From: JAHIQC01 sp964565645
GTDB lineage: Bacteria > Actinomycetota > Coriobacteriia > Anaerosomatales > JAHIQC01
Assembly: GCA_964565645.1 (NCBI GenBank)
Contig: CAZMFQ010000004.1
Coordinates: 1 to 64,000 of the forward strand
Length of the DNA stretch: 64,000 nt
Reading direction: 5' to 3'
The notes under the pieces are model-generated. The model was not told where the DNA came from and ran no database searches. It saw only the letters and a program-made list of their open reading frames with translations. Positions 9,756-18,324 of the stretch are shown piece by piece (the first letter of the stretch is position 1; every line of letters starts with the position of its first letter). The translations under genes and the position numbers were made by a program.

Positions 9756-10880
9756 TCAGCCCTTCATGAACCGCGCGTACAGTTCCAGATGGCGCTCGAT
9801 GCTCGCCGGCGCGGAGTACTCGTCGATGGCGCGCAGCCGCGCCCGCTCCCCCATCTCGCGCGCGGCCTCAGGGTCCGCGATGAGATCGGCGACCGCGGCG
9901 GCGAGCGCCTTGGGGTCGCCCGGCTTCACGAGCCGGATCTCTCGGCCGTCCTCGAAGAGCTCGGTGATGCCGTCGACACGCGAGGCCACGATCGGCCTGC
10001 CGAGGACCGCCGCCTCGAGCAGCGATGTCGGCACACCGGGCCGCGTGCTCGGGAACACCGCGATGTCGAACAGCCGCAACGCCGCAGGGACGCTGTCGAC
10101 CCAGCCGAGGTAGCGGACGCGCGAGGACTGGATGTCGGCCTGCAGCGTCTTGAGCAGCGGCCCCTCGCCGGCGATCAGCACCTCCTCGGCGGCTCCGCGG
10201 GCGACCAGGATCGCCGAGGCCGCCACGAGCACCTCGAGTCCGCGGCTATCCTCGATCCGGCCGCCGTAGCCGACCACCGGGCCGGAGACGCGCGCTGGGG
10301 GCAGGCGGAAGGGCTCCTCGGCCTGCTCGATGACCTCACGCACATCCACGCTCGGCGGATCGAGCACGATGCGATCGGCCGGATAGCCCGCGGCCTCGAG
10401 CCTCTGAGCGGTCACAGCGCAGTCCACGACCATGGCGTCCGCCGAGGAGAGCGACTCCTTGTCGAGCCGGCGGCGCACGAAACGCGAGAGCGCCTCGCTC
10501 CCCTGCCGCGGGTAGTCGACGCAGGTGACCGAGTTCACGGCCGCGGTGCGCATCTCGCGCGCCGCCCAGCGCGCGATGAGGTCGGCCTCGAGCCCGGTCG
10601 AGTGCACTACGAGCGGGTGGTAGCGCTCGAGATACTTGCGGATGCGCGAGCGGGTGCGGAAGTAGTTGAGCTTATCGAGGTGGTAGGGCGCGATCTCGAC
10701 GCCCAGGGTGGCGGCTTCGGCCTCGATGGGGCTGCGCGGAGTGCAGATGAGCTGCACGCGGGCGCCACGGGCGACGAGCGCGGCCATGACGCGCAGCATG
10801 CGTCGCTCGACCCTGCCCATGACCGGGGCGGTCCGGGAGGAGACGAACACGATGACGGATGAATCGAAGGTGACGGGCAC
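9756..10880 (-). CDS. Glycosyltransferase family 4 protein
   Basis: 374 residues with a GT-B organisation. The N-terminal half carries a Rossmann-like start (VIVFVSSRTAPVMGRVERRM). The C-terminal donor-binding domain includes VVGYGGRIEDSRGLEVLV and the GT4 pattern FPSTRPGVPTSLLEAAVLG, in which the conserved EX7E glutamate region is recognisable. It probably transfers a sugar from a nucleotide donor onto a surface glycan at the cytoplasmic membrane; donor and acceptor cannot be read from sequence. The GTG start follows GAGAGG at a 5-nt spacing. It lies downstream of another GT4 gene on the same strand with a 17-nt gap, so the two are likely co-transcribed. It converges on gmd. Confidence 0.85.
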   Translation of the reverse strand: MPVTFDSSVIVFVSSRTAPVMGRVERRMLRVMAALVARGARVQLICTPRSPIEAEAATLGVEIAPYHLDKLNYFRTRSRIRKYLERYHPLVVHSTGLEADLIARWAAREMRTAAVNSVTCVDYPRQGSEALSRFVRRRLDKESLSSADAMVVDCAVTAQRLEAAGYPADRIVLDPPSVDVREVIEQAEEPFRLPPARVSGPVVGYGGRIEDSRGLEVLVAASAILVARGAAEEVLIAGEGPLLKTLQADIQSSRVRYLGWVDSVPAALRLFDIAVFPSTRPGVPTSLLEAAVLGRPIVASRVDGITELFEDGREIRLVKPGDPKALAAAVADLIADPEAAREMGERARLRAIDEYSAPASIERHLELYARFMKG

Positions 10881-10897
10881 GGGCGCCTCTCGTGGGA

Positions 10898-12031
10898 TCA
10901 GGCGGAAAGGAGACGAGTGTACAGGGCGAGGTAGGCACTCGTCATGCGCTCGAGGGTGAACTCGGACGTGACGCGGTCGCGGGCGGCCGCGCCCATCTCG
11001 GCCGCACGGGCAGGGTCGTGCAGCAGCGCGGCGATGGCGCCGGCGAGCGCGGAGGGGTCCGCCGGCGGCACGAGCAGGCCGGTGCGGCCGTTGTCGATGA
11101 CCTCGGGCAGGCCGCCGACGGCGCTCGCCACGACGGGCTTGCCGAGTGCGCCGGCTTCGAGGGCGACGATCCCGAAGCCTTCGGAGAGCGATGGGACGAC
11201 CACGACATCGAGTGCCGCGAACGTGGCAGGCGCGCTCGGGACCTTGCCGGGAAACACGAGCCGGTCTTCGATCGCGAGAGCGGTACGCAAGGCATGCAGG
11301 TCGCCGGCTTGCGTACCCGCGCCGCCGATGACGAAACGCACGTCCGCGTGCAGCAGGGCGAGCTCAGCCGCCGCACGCAGGAACGTCTCCGCGCCTTTGA
11401 CGGACTCCAGCCTGCCGACCATGCCGACATAGCGACACCCGGCGAGCGCGTCGAAACCGGGCGCCATCCCGGCGGCATCCGCGACAACGGCGTCCGCGTC
11501 GACCGCACCCGGGATCACCGTGATCCTGTCGGCCGTGGCGCCGAGGCGCTCCATCTGGCGCGCGACCGCGTGCGTGATGGGCACGATCGCGTCGGCGCGA
11601 CCGAGCGACCAGCGATCGAAGCGGTTGCGCAGGACCTGTTCGGCGCGCGAAGCGCCAGACAGCCGGGGGGCATCCGGGTCGACCAGGATCGAGTTGACGA
11701 TGCGCGGGCCACCCTCCACGCGCGCAAGCCGCGCCACGAGATTGGTGAGCCAGCCGTTGGAGTGGATGATGCTCGCGCGCGACTCCTCGGCGATGGAACG
11801 CGCGCGACGGGCACTCGCGAAGGGATTGGCGATCGAGTAGGTCACGGGCCGCACCTCGACGCCGAGAGCCGCGAACTCCGTGGCGACATCGGTGTCAGGC
11901 TCGCAGGCGACCACAACGTGCGCGCCCGCGTCGCGCACGGCGAGCACCAGCGAGCGCATGTGGACCTCGCCACCGCCGAGACCGGCCCCGGTGTAGTTGT
12001 TCAGGAAGAGTATGGAAGTCTCGGGGCCCAC
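10898..12031 (-). CDS. Glycosyltransferase family 4 protein
   Basis: 377 residues, GT-B fold. The acceptor domain has the glycine-rich loop typical of GT4 enzymes near the N-terminus (NNYTGAGLGGGEVHMRSL). The donor domain contains VGMVGRLESVKGAETFL and VVPSLSEGFGIVALEAGA, the full GT4 signature with its glutamates. The GTG start is weakly supported, with only a G-rich stretch upstream. The gene begins 3 nt after the nucleotidyltransferase stop codon, which implies translational coupling within an operon dehydratase - nucleotidyltransferase - GT - GT. Specific sugar unknown; the upstream genes suggest a deoxy-amino sugar, but that is inference. Confidence 0.87.
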   Translation of the reverse strand: MGPETSILFLNNYTGAGLGGGEVHMRSLVLAVRDAGAHVVVACEPDTDVATEFAALGVEVRPVTYSIANPFASARRARSIAEESRASIIHSNGWLTNLVARLARVEGGPRIVNSILVDPDAPRLSGASRAEQVLRNRFDRWSLGRADAIVPITHAVARQMERLGATADRITVIPGAVDADAVVADAAGMAPGFDALAGCRYVGMVGRLESVKGAETFLRAAAELALLHADVRFVIGGAGTQAGDLHALRTALAIEDRLVFPGKVPSAPATFAALDVVVVPSLSEGFGIVALEAGALGKPVVASAVGGLPEVIDNGRTGLLVPPADPSALAGAIAALLHDPARAAEMGAAARDRVTSEFTLERMTSAYLALYTRLLSA

Positions 12032-12034
12032 CGG

Positions 12035-12745
12035 CTATGCGCCCCCGAGGAACCTGTCGCGCATCGCCTCGAAGTCCATCTGCGCCCGTGCGTAGTCGTC
12101 GACACGGCCGATATCGAGCCAGTACTCGTCGGTGCGCTCCACGCGCACCCGTGAGCCCGCGCGCCGCATACGCTCGAGCAGGTCCGGCATCCCCAGGGAC
12201 TCCCCGGCGCCGATGTGATCGAGCGCGGAAGGGCTCAGGACGTAGACGCCGATCGACACATCGTGGGTGTGAACCGGCTTCTCGACCCACTCGAGAAGGT
12301 CGCCGGCATCATCAGTGCGCACGACGCCGAACTCGACGGGGAACTCGCGGCGGGTCGCGACCGCTGTGGCCACCGCCCCGCTCGACGCGTGCTCCGCGAC
12401 GAGACGCCCGTAATCGATCGTGGTCAGAACGTCGCCGTTCATCACGAGGAAGGGCGCATCAGACGGCGGCATGACCGCGAGCGCGCCCGCCGTGCCGAGC
12501 GGCTCGTCCTCGTAGACGTACTCGATCGCCAGCCCCCACTTGGAGCCGTCGCCGCAGAAGGCCTCGATCAGGCCGGCGAGATGACCGACAGCGAGGGTGA
12601 CGTCGTGAAACCCGCCTGCGGCCAGTTGGCGCAGGACGATCTCAAGCACAGGCATGTCGCCGAGCGGCATCAGCGGCTTGGGGAAACTCACGGTATAGGG
12701 GTGCAGGCGGGTGCCTTTGCCCCCTGCGAGGATGACTGCTCTCAC
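12035..12745 (-). CDS. Sugar-1-phosphate nucleotidyltransferase
   Basis: 236-residue nucleotidyltransferase of the NTP_transferase family, which activates a sugar-1-phosphate with an NTP. It starts with the diagnostic AVILAGGKGTRLHPYT, followed by FPKPLMPLGDMPVLEI, and has the metal-binding region VMNGDVLTTIDY. The GTG at 12745 is preferred because GGGAGG is 5 nt upstream; an ATG at 12769 lacks such a site. It sits between a LegB-like 4,6-dehydratase and a GT4 gene. In legionaminic-acid pathways a similar enzyme (PtmE type) makes GDP-glucosamine, but no other legionaminic step is recognisable here, so the substrate is left open. Confidence 0.87.
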   Translation of the reverse strand: MRAVILAGGKGTRLHPYTVSFPKPLMPLGDMPVLEIVLRQLAAGGFHDVTLAVGHLAGLIEAFCGDGSKWGLAIEYVYEDEPLGTAGALAVMPPSDAPFLVMNGDVLTTIDYGRLVAEHASSGAVATAVATRREFPVEFGVVRTDDAGDLLEWVEKPVHTHDVSIGVYVLSPSALDHIGAGESLGMPDLLERMRRAGSRVRVERTDEYWLDIGRVDDYARAQMDFEAMRDRFLGGA

Positions 12746-12787
12746 CGCAACCTCCCGATCTCCCGACATGCCGCGAACGCACGCCGT

Positions 12788-13786
12788 CTAGACGTTGTAC
12801 AGGTCCGCCTTGTATCCGGCGAGATTGGCCGGCTCGCGGAACCACTCGACGGTGCGCTCGAGACCCTCACTGAGCGAGACCTCGGGCGCCCACGATGTGA
12901 GCTCTCGCATGAGCGTGGCATCACCCAGGAGCCGCTCGACCTCGCTGTCGGCGGGCCGCAGGCGCTCATCGTCGGTGACGATGCGGGCGTCCGGGTTCAC
13001 GATGCCGATCAGTGTGTGCGCCAGGTCGCCGACCGAGATCTCCTTGCCGTTGCACACATTGACGACGCGACCGACGGAGGCATCGGCTTCCGCCAGCGCT
13101 ATGAAGCCGGCGGCCGTGTCAGAGACGTAGTTCAGGTCGCGCGTCGGGCGCAGGGAACCGAGCCGGATCTCCGATGCCCCGGAGAGCAACTGCGTGATGA
13201 TCGTGGGTATGACCGCACGGGCCGACTGCCGAGGACCGTAAGTGTTGAACGGGCGCACCGTGGTCACAGGCAACCCGAACGAAAGATGGAATGCCTCGGC
13301 CATCTTGTCGGCGCCGATCTTGGAAGCGGAGTACGGCGACTGTCCCTGCAGCGGGTGCGACTCAGGGATCGGAACCTGGCGAGCGGTCCCATAGACCTCG
13401 GAGGTCGACGTGACGAGTACCCTCTCCAGATCGAGGTCCCGGGCGGCCTGCAGGACGTTGAGCGTGCCCTTCACGTTCGTGTCGACGTAGCTGTCAGGCG
13501 AGTGATACGAGAACGGGATCCCGATGAGCGCGGCAAGATGGAACACGACGTCGCAGCCCTTGAGCGCCTCGCGTACACCGTTGGGGTCACGGATGTCGCC
13601 CGCGAACACATCGAGCGCCGCGCGCTCGGAGGCCGGGATCGTGTCGAGCCATCCCCAGGAGTTGAACGAGTTGTAGTAGACGAACGCCCGCACCTCGGCG
13701 CCGCGCGACACGAGCGCCTGCGTGAGGTGACTGCCGATGAATCCGTCGGCGCCCGTCACGAGCACCTTCTTGCCTGCGAGTTCCAT
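12788..13786 (-). CDS. NAD-dependent sugar 4,6-dehydratase/epimerase, LegB-like
   Basis: 332-residue extended SDR. It has the N-terminal NAD site VTGADGFIGSHL, the active-site region VTSTSEVYGTA, and the catalytic tyrosine and lysine in SPYSASKIGADK, followed by RPFNTYGPRQSARAVIPTII. The stretch AFVYYNSFNSWGWLD is characteristic, as I recall, of proteins annotated as LegB (a 4,6-dehydratase of nucleotide-activated GlcNAc in legionaminic-acid synthesis) and close relatives. It is followed 42 nt later by a nucleotidyltransferase and two glycosyltransferases. The exact nucleotide sugar is not determinable from sequence, and other 4,6-dehydratases or epimerases of this subfamily remain possible. 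Confidence 0.85.
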   Translation of the reverse strand: MELAGKKVLVTGADGFIGSHLTQALVSRGAEVRAFVYYNSFNSWGWLDTIPASERAALDVFAGDIRDPNGVREALKGCDVVFHLAALIGIPFSYHSPDSYVDTNVKGTLNVLQAARDLDLERVLVTSTSEVYGTARQVPIPESHPLQGQSPYSASKIGADKMAEAFHLSFGLPVTTVRPFNTYGPRQSARAVIPTIITQLLSGASEIRLGSLRPTRDLNYVSDTAAGFIALAEADASVGRVVNVCNGKEISVGDLAHTLIGIVNPDARIVTDDERLRPADSEVERLLGDATLMRELTSWAPEVSLSEGLERTVEWFREPANLAGYKADLYNV

Positions 13787-13810
13787 GCGTCTCCCGAATT
13801 CGTGTCACCG

Positions 13811-13841
13811 CGGCGGGGTGGTCCTGAAGCAGACCCCGCCG
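13811..13841 (-). terminator. Hairpin between glycan operons (weak terminator candidate)
   Basis: Perfect 9-bp GC-rich inverted repeat (CGGCGGGGT/ACCCCGCCG) around a 13-nt loop. It lies in the 104-nt gap between the stop of one glycosyltransferase gene and the start of the LegB-like gene on the same strand. There is no U-tract, so it may be an attenuator or mRNA-stability element instead. Confidence 0.35.
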
Positions 13842-13890
13842 ACGCCTATGGTATCAGTGGCGGGGCGGCTGTGCGCGTGCGCGAGTCCTG

Positions 13891-15189
13891 CTACGCGCCT
13901 TCGCCCACGACCGCTTCGAGCACACTACCGAGACGCGCGACGAGCCGCGTGCGATCGAACTCGGCGACCACCTCGGGATCCGGCTCGGGCAGCTCACCCG
14001 CTTTCCACTGCCGATACATGCCGAGGAGCGCCTCTGCGGCGGCCTCGACATCGCCCGAAGCGACGACAGCCGCGGCCCCGGTGCGCACGAGCACGTCGCG
14101 GGCGGCGCCGTCGGGAACGAGCGCGAGCACGGGGCGACGGGCGCCGAGGTACTCGGGGAGCTTGCCGGTGAGCACCGCGCGCAGATGAGGGAAGTCCGCG
14201 AGCACGAGCAGCAGCACGTCGGCCGAGCGCATCTCGGTGACCGCCACATCGTGCGGCACGAAGCCGACGAGTTCGACTACGTCTCCCAGCCCACGGGAGC
14301 CGACGGCTGCCACCAGCGGGTCACCGGCTGGGCCGACCACACGCACGCGCAGGTCAGTTGCGAGACTCGGCTCACGATCGATCGCGATACGCACGGCATC
14401 GAGGAAAGGCTCGGACGGCGAACCGCTCAGGAAGCTGCCAACATAGGAGACCGTGAATGCGCGTCGATTGCGCAGCGGGGCTGGGCCTTGAAACTGCTCG
14501 GGATCGAACCCGTTGGTGATGGCGAGAACTCGGTCTGATGGCATAGGGTTGCGCGCAGCGATGTCGTCCCGGATCTGAGGTGTCGCGGCAATCACCCGAG
14601 CAGCACTACGCGCGATCCGGCGTTCGAACCTCCGCATGTAGTGTGCGTGCACCGACGTGGGTGGGCTGAAGAAGTAGTTGTCGACGATCGGATCACGGAC
14701 ATCGGCGACCCAAGGGACCCCGAGCCGTGAAGCGAGTTTCCATGCCACCCGGTAGGCAGTGAACGGCGGACCGCTCGCCAGGATGACATCGAACGGCTCT
14801 TCAGCATGCTGGCGCAGTGCGGCACGGACCGCCCACGGCGTCCAGCCGAGCTTCTCGTCGGGCAGGAAGAACGCCTGCACGAACCGGATCACGCCAGTCG
14901 GCGCGCCACTGTAGCCGCCCGCCCCGATCGGGGGCGCCGGACGGCGTGACATGCGGCGTAGCCACTGCAGGACCCGCGTGGGCTCAAGCGACCACGCCCG
15001 AACCACTCGGACCCCTGCGGGAATCTGTGCTTCAGCGGATGGATCAAGAACCGCGGTCGGCGGATCCTTGACCGTCAGCACGGTCACGTCCCAGCCTGCG
15101 GCGTCCAGCAGCCGGGCGATCTGGAGCGGCCGCTGAATACCAGGACCGCCCTTGGGCGGGAATTCGTATGAGATGAGGAGAAGTCGCAT
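13891..15189 (-). CDS. Glycosyltransferase family 4 protein
   Basis: 432 residues. It opens with LLLISYEFPPKGGPGIQRP, the GT4 acceptor-domain loop that binds the donor phosphate, and continues with an Asp-rich linker (WVADVRDPIVDNYFF). The C-terminal donor domain includes TVSYVGSFLSGSPSEPFLDA and LPEYLGARRPVLALVPDG. It resembles the group of GT4 enzymes acting on capsule, O-antigen or S-layer glycans. The ATG overlaps the upstream stop codon in TGATG, so translation is coupled to the preceding glycosyltransferase. The donor sugar is unknown. Confidence 0.86.
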   Translation of the reverse strand: MRLLLISYEFPPKGGPGIQRPLQIARLLDAAGWDVTVLTVKDPPTAVLDPSAEAQIPAGVRVVRAWSLEPTRVLQWLRRMSRRPAPPIGAGGYSGAPTGVIRFVQAFFLPDEKLGWTPWAVRAALRQHAEEPFDVILASGPPFTAYRVAWKLASRLGVPWVADVRDPIVDNYFFSPPTSVHAHYMRRFERRIARSAARVIAATPQIRDDIAARNPMPSDRVLAITNGFDPEQFQGPAPLRNRRAFTVSYVGSFLSGSPSEPFLDAVRIAIDREPSLATDLRVRVVGPAGDPLVAAVGSRGLGDVVELVGFVPHDVAVTEMRSADVLLLVLADFPHLRAVLTGKLPEYLGARRPVLALVPDGAARDVLVRTGAAAVVASGDVEAAAEALLGMYRQWKAGELPEPDPEVVAEFDRTRLVARLGSVLEAVVGEGA

Positions 15190-16367
15190 CAGAGGGCCTG
15201 CCGGCTGGAGGCGCGCCGATCTGCGATTCCTTGGTAGAGCCCCGTCAGTCGTTGCGACTCGATCTCCCAGTTCGCGCTTGTTTCTGCCACCCGCCTCGCA
15301 TGCTCGGCCTTCCGGACCCTGTCGCCGGGATGCGCGATGATGCGGTTGATCGCCTCGGCGATCGAACCGGGCCGCTCGGGGTCGAACAGATACCCGATGT
15401 CCTCCCCTTCGACGATCGCCCGAAGGCCGGGGAAATCACATGCGATCACGCAGATGCCGGCCATCATGTAGGACCAGAGCTTGTTGGGCGCAGCAAGTCG
15501 GTTGTTGAGTGAAGTGGGCTCATAGGTGACGATTCCGCAATCTGCGTCGCAGGCATACTCGTGCAGGTCGTCCGGGGATACCCATCCCGTGAAGTGAACG
15601 CGAGACTCCAAACCCAGTCCCGCTGTCAGTTCCCGCAACATCGCCGATTCAGTACCGTCGCCCTGCAGGACCAATGCGACGTCCGGCTGTCCTGAACAGG
15701 CCCGGATCATGTTCTCCAGTCCGCGGCCCTTGTTCAGGACGCCCTGGTACAACAGTACCAAGGCGTGAGGAGCGATCGGCAGTTCAGAGCGCAACCTGCC
15801 GGTGTGGATGACGGGCTCGAGATCCGGCAGATTGCGCACGATCACGGGCTGAACCCCGTAGCGCGACGCCAAGACAGTCCCGCGTTCCGCGTTCACGCAG
15901 ATCACCGCATCGCATCTCGGCACGATCGAGCGCTCCACGCGCCTCCAGTACCGGACGGCAAGCGGCCCCGCTCCATGGCCCTCCAGCATGTCCGGGAAGA
16001 GCTCGTGCGCGTCGTACACGAGACTCGCACCCGTCTTGCCAGCCACGCGCCAACCAGTGGGCAACGTGTCCGTGTCGTGGCAGTGCACGACATCAGGGTT
16101 CAGGCGCGCAGCGGCGTCGACGAACTTGGAGCGTCTGGTCAATGCTTCGGAGACCTTGCGGCGTGGTTTTCGCCACGTAGAACTTGTCGCCTCAGCCACA
16201 CGATGGATCTCGAAGCCGGAACGACGTTCCACATCCGAGGCATCGGCCCCTCTGAGTGCAAGCACCGTGACCTCGTGCCCGGAGGAAGCAAGCGCAGCAG
16301 CCTCCCGGTCCACTCGGGCGTCGCGCTGCATGTCGTTGTGGACCAGCATCACGACTCTCATCGGCAT
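15189..16367 (-). CDS. Glycosyltransferase family 4 protein
   Basis: 392 residues when started at ATG 16367 (MPMRVV), 4 nt after GGGAG. The second ATG at 16361 is about equally likely, with a 10-nt spacing. The N-terminal domain begins MRVVMLVHNDMQRDARVDRE, typical of a GT4 subgroup that works on surface polysaccharides. The donor domain contains LLYQGVLNKGRGLENMI and a C-terminal AAPNKLWSYMMAGICVIA, which corresponds to the GT4 glutamate motif although the second Glu is not obvious. It is downstream of the ABC exporter gene and translationally coupled to the next glycosyltransferase, so assembly and export are probably co-ordinated. Confidence 0.84.
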   Translation of the reverse strand: MPMRVVMLVHNDMQRDARVDREAAALASSGHEVTVLALRGADASDVERRSGFEIHRVAEATSSTWRKPRRKVSEALTRRSKFVDAAARLNPDVVHCHDTDTLPTGWRVAGKTGASLVYDAHELFPDMLEGHGAGPLAVRYWRRVERSIVPRCDAVICVNAERGTVLASRYGVQPVIVRNLPDLEPVIHTGRLRSELPIAPHALVLLYQGVLNKGRGLENMIRACSGQPDVALVLQGDGTESAMLRELTAGLGLESRVHFTGWVSPDDLHEYACDADCGIVTYEPTSLNNRLAAPNKLWSYMMAGICVIACDFPGLRAIVEGEDIGYLFDPERPGSIAEAINRIIAHPGDRVRKAEHARRVAETSANWEIESQRLTGLYQGIADRRASSRQAL

Positions 16368-16392
16368 TCGACTCCCGAATGTCCCTCGGTCA

Positions 16393-18213
16393 CTAGGCCT
16401 GCATCTGGAGTTCGAATAGGCGGCGGTACGCCCCGTTCCCAAGCAGCAACTCCTCATGCGAACCAGACTCGACGACCTCGCCGTCCTCGAGCACGAGGAT
16501 CTTGTCGGCACGCTGGACGGTCGAGAGACGATGCGCGATCACAAGGACGGTCTTCCTGCTGCGTAGATCCTCGAGCGCCTTCTGGATGTAGAGTTCGGAT
16601 TCCGAGTCGAGCGAACTCGTGGGCTCATCGAGTATGAGGATGTCCGGATCCTGAAGGAGCACACGGGCGAGTCCCAGTCGCTGGCGCTGCCCGCCGGAAA
16701 GCCGTATCCCTCGATCACCGATCCGAGTCTCAAGCCCAGCGGGCAAGTCCCGCACGAAGTCCTCGCTGTAAGCACCGCGAAGCGCGTCCCATACGGCGTC
16801 CTCGGAGACCTCGGTGTCGAGACCGTACGTCAGATTCCCTATGACTGTGTCATTGAAGAGCGTCGCATCCTGAGACATGAAGCCTATACGGCGGCGCAGG
16901 CTGTGCAGTTCGTATTCCTCGATCGGTACATCGTCGATCAGCACAGTCCCGCCGGTCGCCTGTCGCAAACGCGGAACAAGATCCACAAGGGTTGACTTCC
17001 CGGCGCCGGAACGACCGACGAGGGCGATCATCGAACCACGCGGTACATCGAGGGTCACGCCCTTGAGCACCAGAGCAGCTGCGTCACCGGACTCATATGC
17101 GAAGTACACGTCCTCGAAACGGATGGCACTCCGAAGGCCCTCGAACTGACGGTGGCCGCTCATGATGCTCTGCGATCCTTCAGCAAGCTCGATCGTGCGA
17201 TACACGTAGTCAAGGCTCTCTATGTAGGTCGAGAGTTGCTGACGATCCAGATTGAACTCCTTGGCCTTCGCATTCAGACGAAGAAGGATGAACATGAACA
17301 AACCCAGGCTCGCGAGCGTGACCCCGAATCGCTCCACGCCGACCCACACGATCACGAACACGCCGAACATCAGGGCGGGATCGATGATCACCTCAAGCAT
17401 GGCTCTCAGACGAGCGACCTTGACCTGTGTGAACTCCATCGCTCGCACGGTATCGGTCACCAGTGCGGTCTCGCGGTCCTCCTGACCACGCATCTTGATC
17501 AATCGCAGGGCACCCACGCGCTCGTCGATGAGCGCGAACGCCGCGTTGAACAACCCCGTGGCCTCCTTGCCCAGTGCTTTGGACCGCTGCAGGTTCCCGC
17601 GCACGACGACGGCGATGAGACCGAGCAGCACGACGGCGATCGCTGTGAGCCGGACATCGATCGCAACCAGCAGCGCCACATATACGACGACAAGCACGGC
17701 GTCGGAGATCAGTTTGACGAACGAGAGAATGGCAAGACCCGCCCGCGTGCTCTGCTGAGTGAGCCAACTGACGAGATGCCCGTGATCCTGGCCGGCGACG
17801 AACGCAAGGTCACCGTGAACAAGCGCACCGAACCCCCGCGAACGAAGTCGGGTGACCGCGCGCGCCTGCACGATGGCGGTGTACCAGGTGTTGCAGTATT
17901 GCACCACCTGCCGGAGCAGAATCGGGATGAACGCCAGCACGAGCAACGTGACGAGCGTGACCGGCAGGTGAAGCAACTCCACGAACTTGAACAGGCCTGT
18001 CCATACGACACCCGAGCCGCCACTCGACAATGCGGCGGCCCCTTCATCGACGTAGTCGAGTATAGGCATCAGGAGACTGAGGCCGAACCCCTCGAACACT
18101 GCGTAGAGGAGGGCCAGGCAGACGAGCAGTACGACCTCGACCGGTCGCATCGCAAGGCGGCGCATCATCCTTGCGATGGCCTGAATGCGGAGCGGGTCCT
18201 TCTGCGCGGTCAC
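16393..18213 (-). CDS. ABC transporter, fused permease and ATPase (MsbA/PglK-like exporter)
   Basis: 606-residue half-transporter. The N-terminal 330 residues carry about six hydrophobic segments (type-I exporter fold). The C-terminal ATPase has Walker A VGRSGAGKSTLVD, signature LSGGQRQRLGLAR, Walker B ILILDEPTSSLD and the switch histidine in VIAHRLSTV. As a homodimer such proteins flip lipid-linked glycans (PglK, MsbA) or export other amphiphiles. Its place at the head of a run of glycosyltransferase genes supports a lipid-linked oligosaccharide flippase, by context. The GTG start follows AAAGG at 6-nt spacing. It is divergent from the next glycosyltransferase, and the 111-nt gap between them must hold both promoters. 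Confidence 0.9.
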   Translation of the reverse strand: MTAQKDPLRIQAIARMMRRLAMRPVEVVLLVCLALLYAVFEGFGLSLLMPILDYVDEGAAALSSGGSGVVWTGLFKFVELLHLPVTLVTLLVLAFIPILLRQVVQYCNTWYTAIVQARAVTRLRSRGFGALVHGDLAFVAGQDHGHLVSWLTQQSTRAGLAILSFVKLISDAVLVVVYVALLVAIDVRLTAIAVVLLGLIAVVVRGNLQRSKALGKEATGLFNAAFALIDERVGALRLIKMRGQEDRETALVTDTVRAMEFTQVKVARLRAMLEVIIDPALMFGVFVIVWVGVERFGVTLASLGLFMFILLRLNAKAKEFNLDRQQLSTYIESLDYVYRTIELAEGSQSIMSGHRQFEGLRSAIRFEDVYFAYESGDAAALVLKGVTLDVPRGSMIALVGRSGAGKSTLVDLVPRLRQATGGTVLIDDVPIEEYELHSLRRRIGFMSQDATLFNDTVIGNLTYGLDTEVSEDAVWDALRGAYSEDFVRDLPAGLETRIGDRGIRLSGGQRQRLGLARVLLQDPDILILDEPTSSLDSESELYIQKALEDLRSRKTVLVIAHRLSTVQRADKILVLEDGEVVESGSHEELLLGNGAYRRLFELQMQA

Positions 18214-18324
18214 GTCCTGCCTTTCCTGGTTCGATGGCGCGTCTCTCGGTACTATCGCATAGAACGCCGAGGGCCTACGAAACCCGTGTGTGCCGTAATC
18301 CGAACGTAAACTGCGGAAGTGACC

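Noticed and set aside
12035..13786. A complete legionaminic-acid pathway
   Set aside because: Only a LegB-like dehydratase and a nucleotidyltransferase are present; no LegC, LegG or a second NeuB-type synthase is visible in the window.
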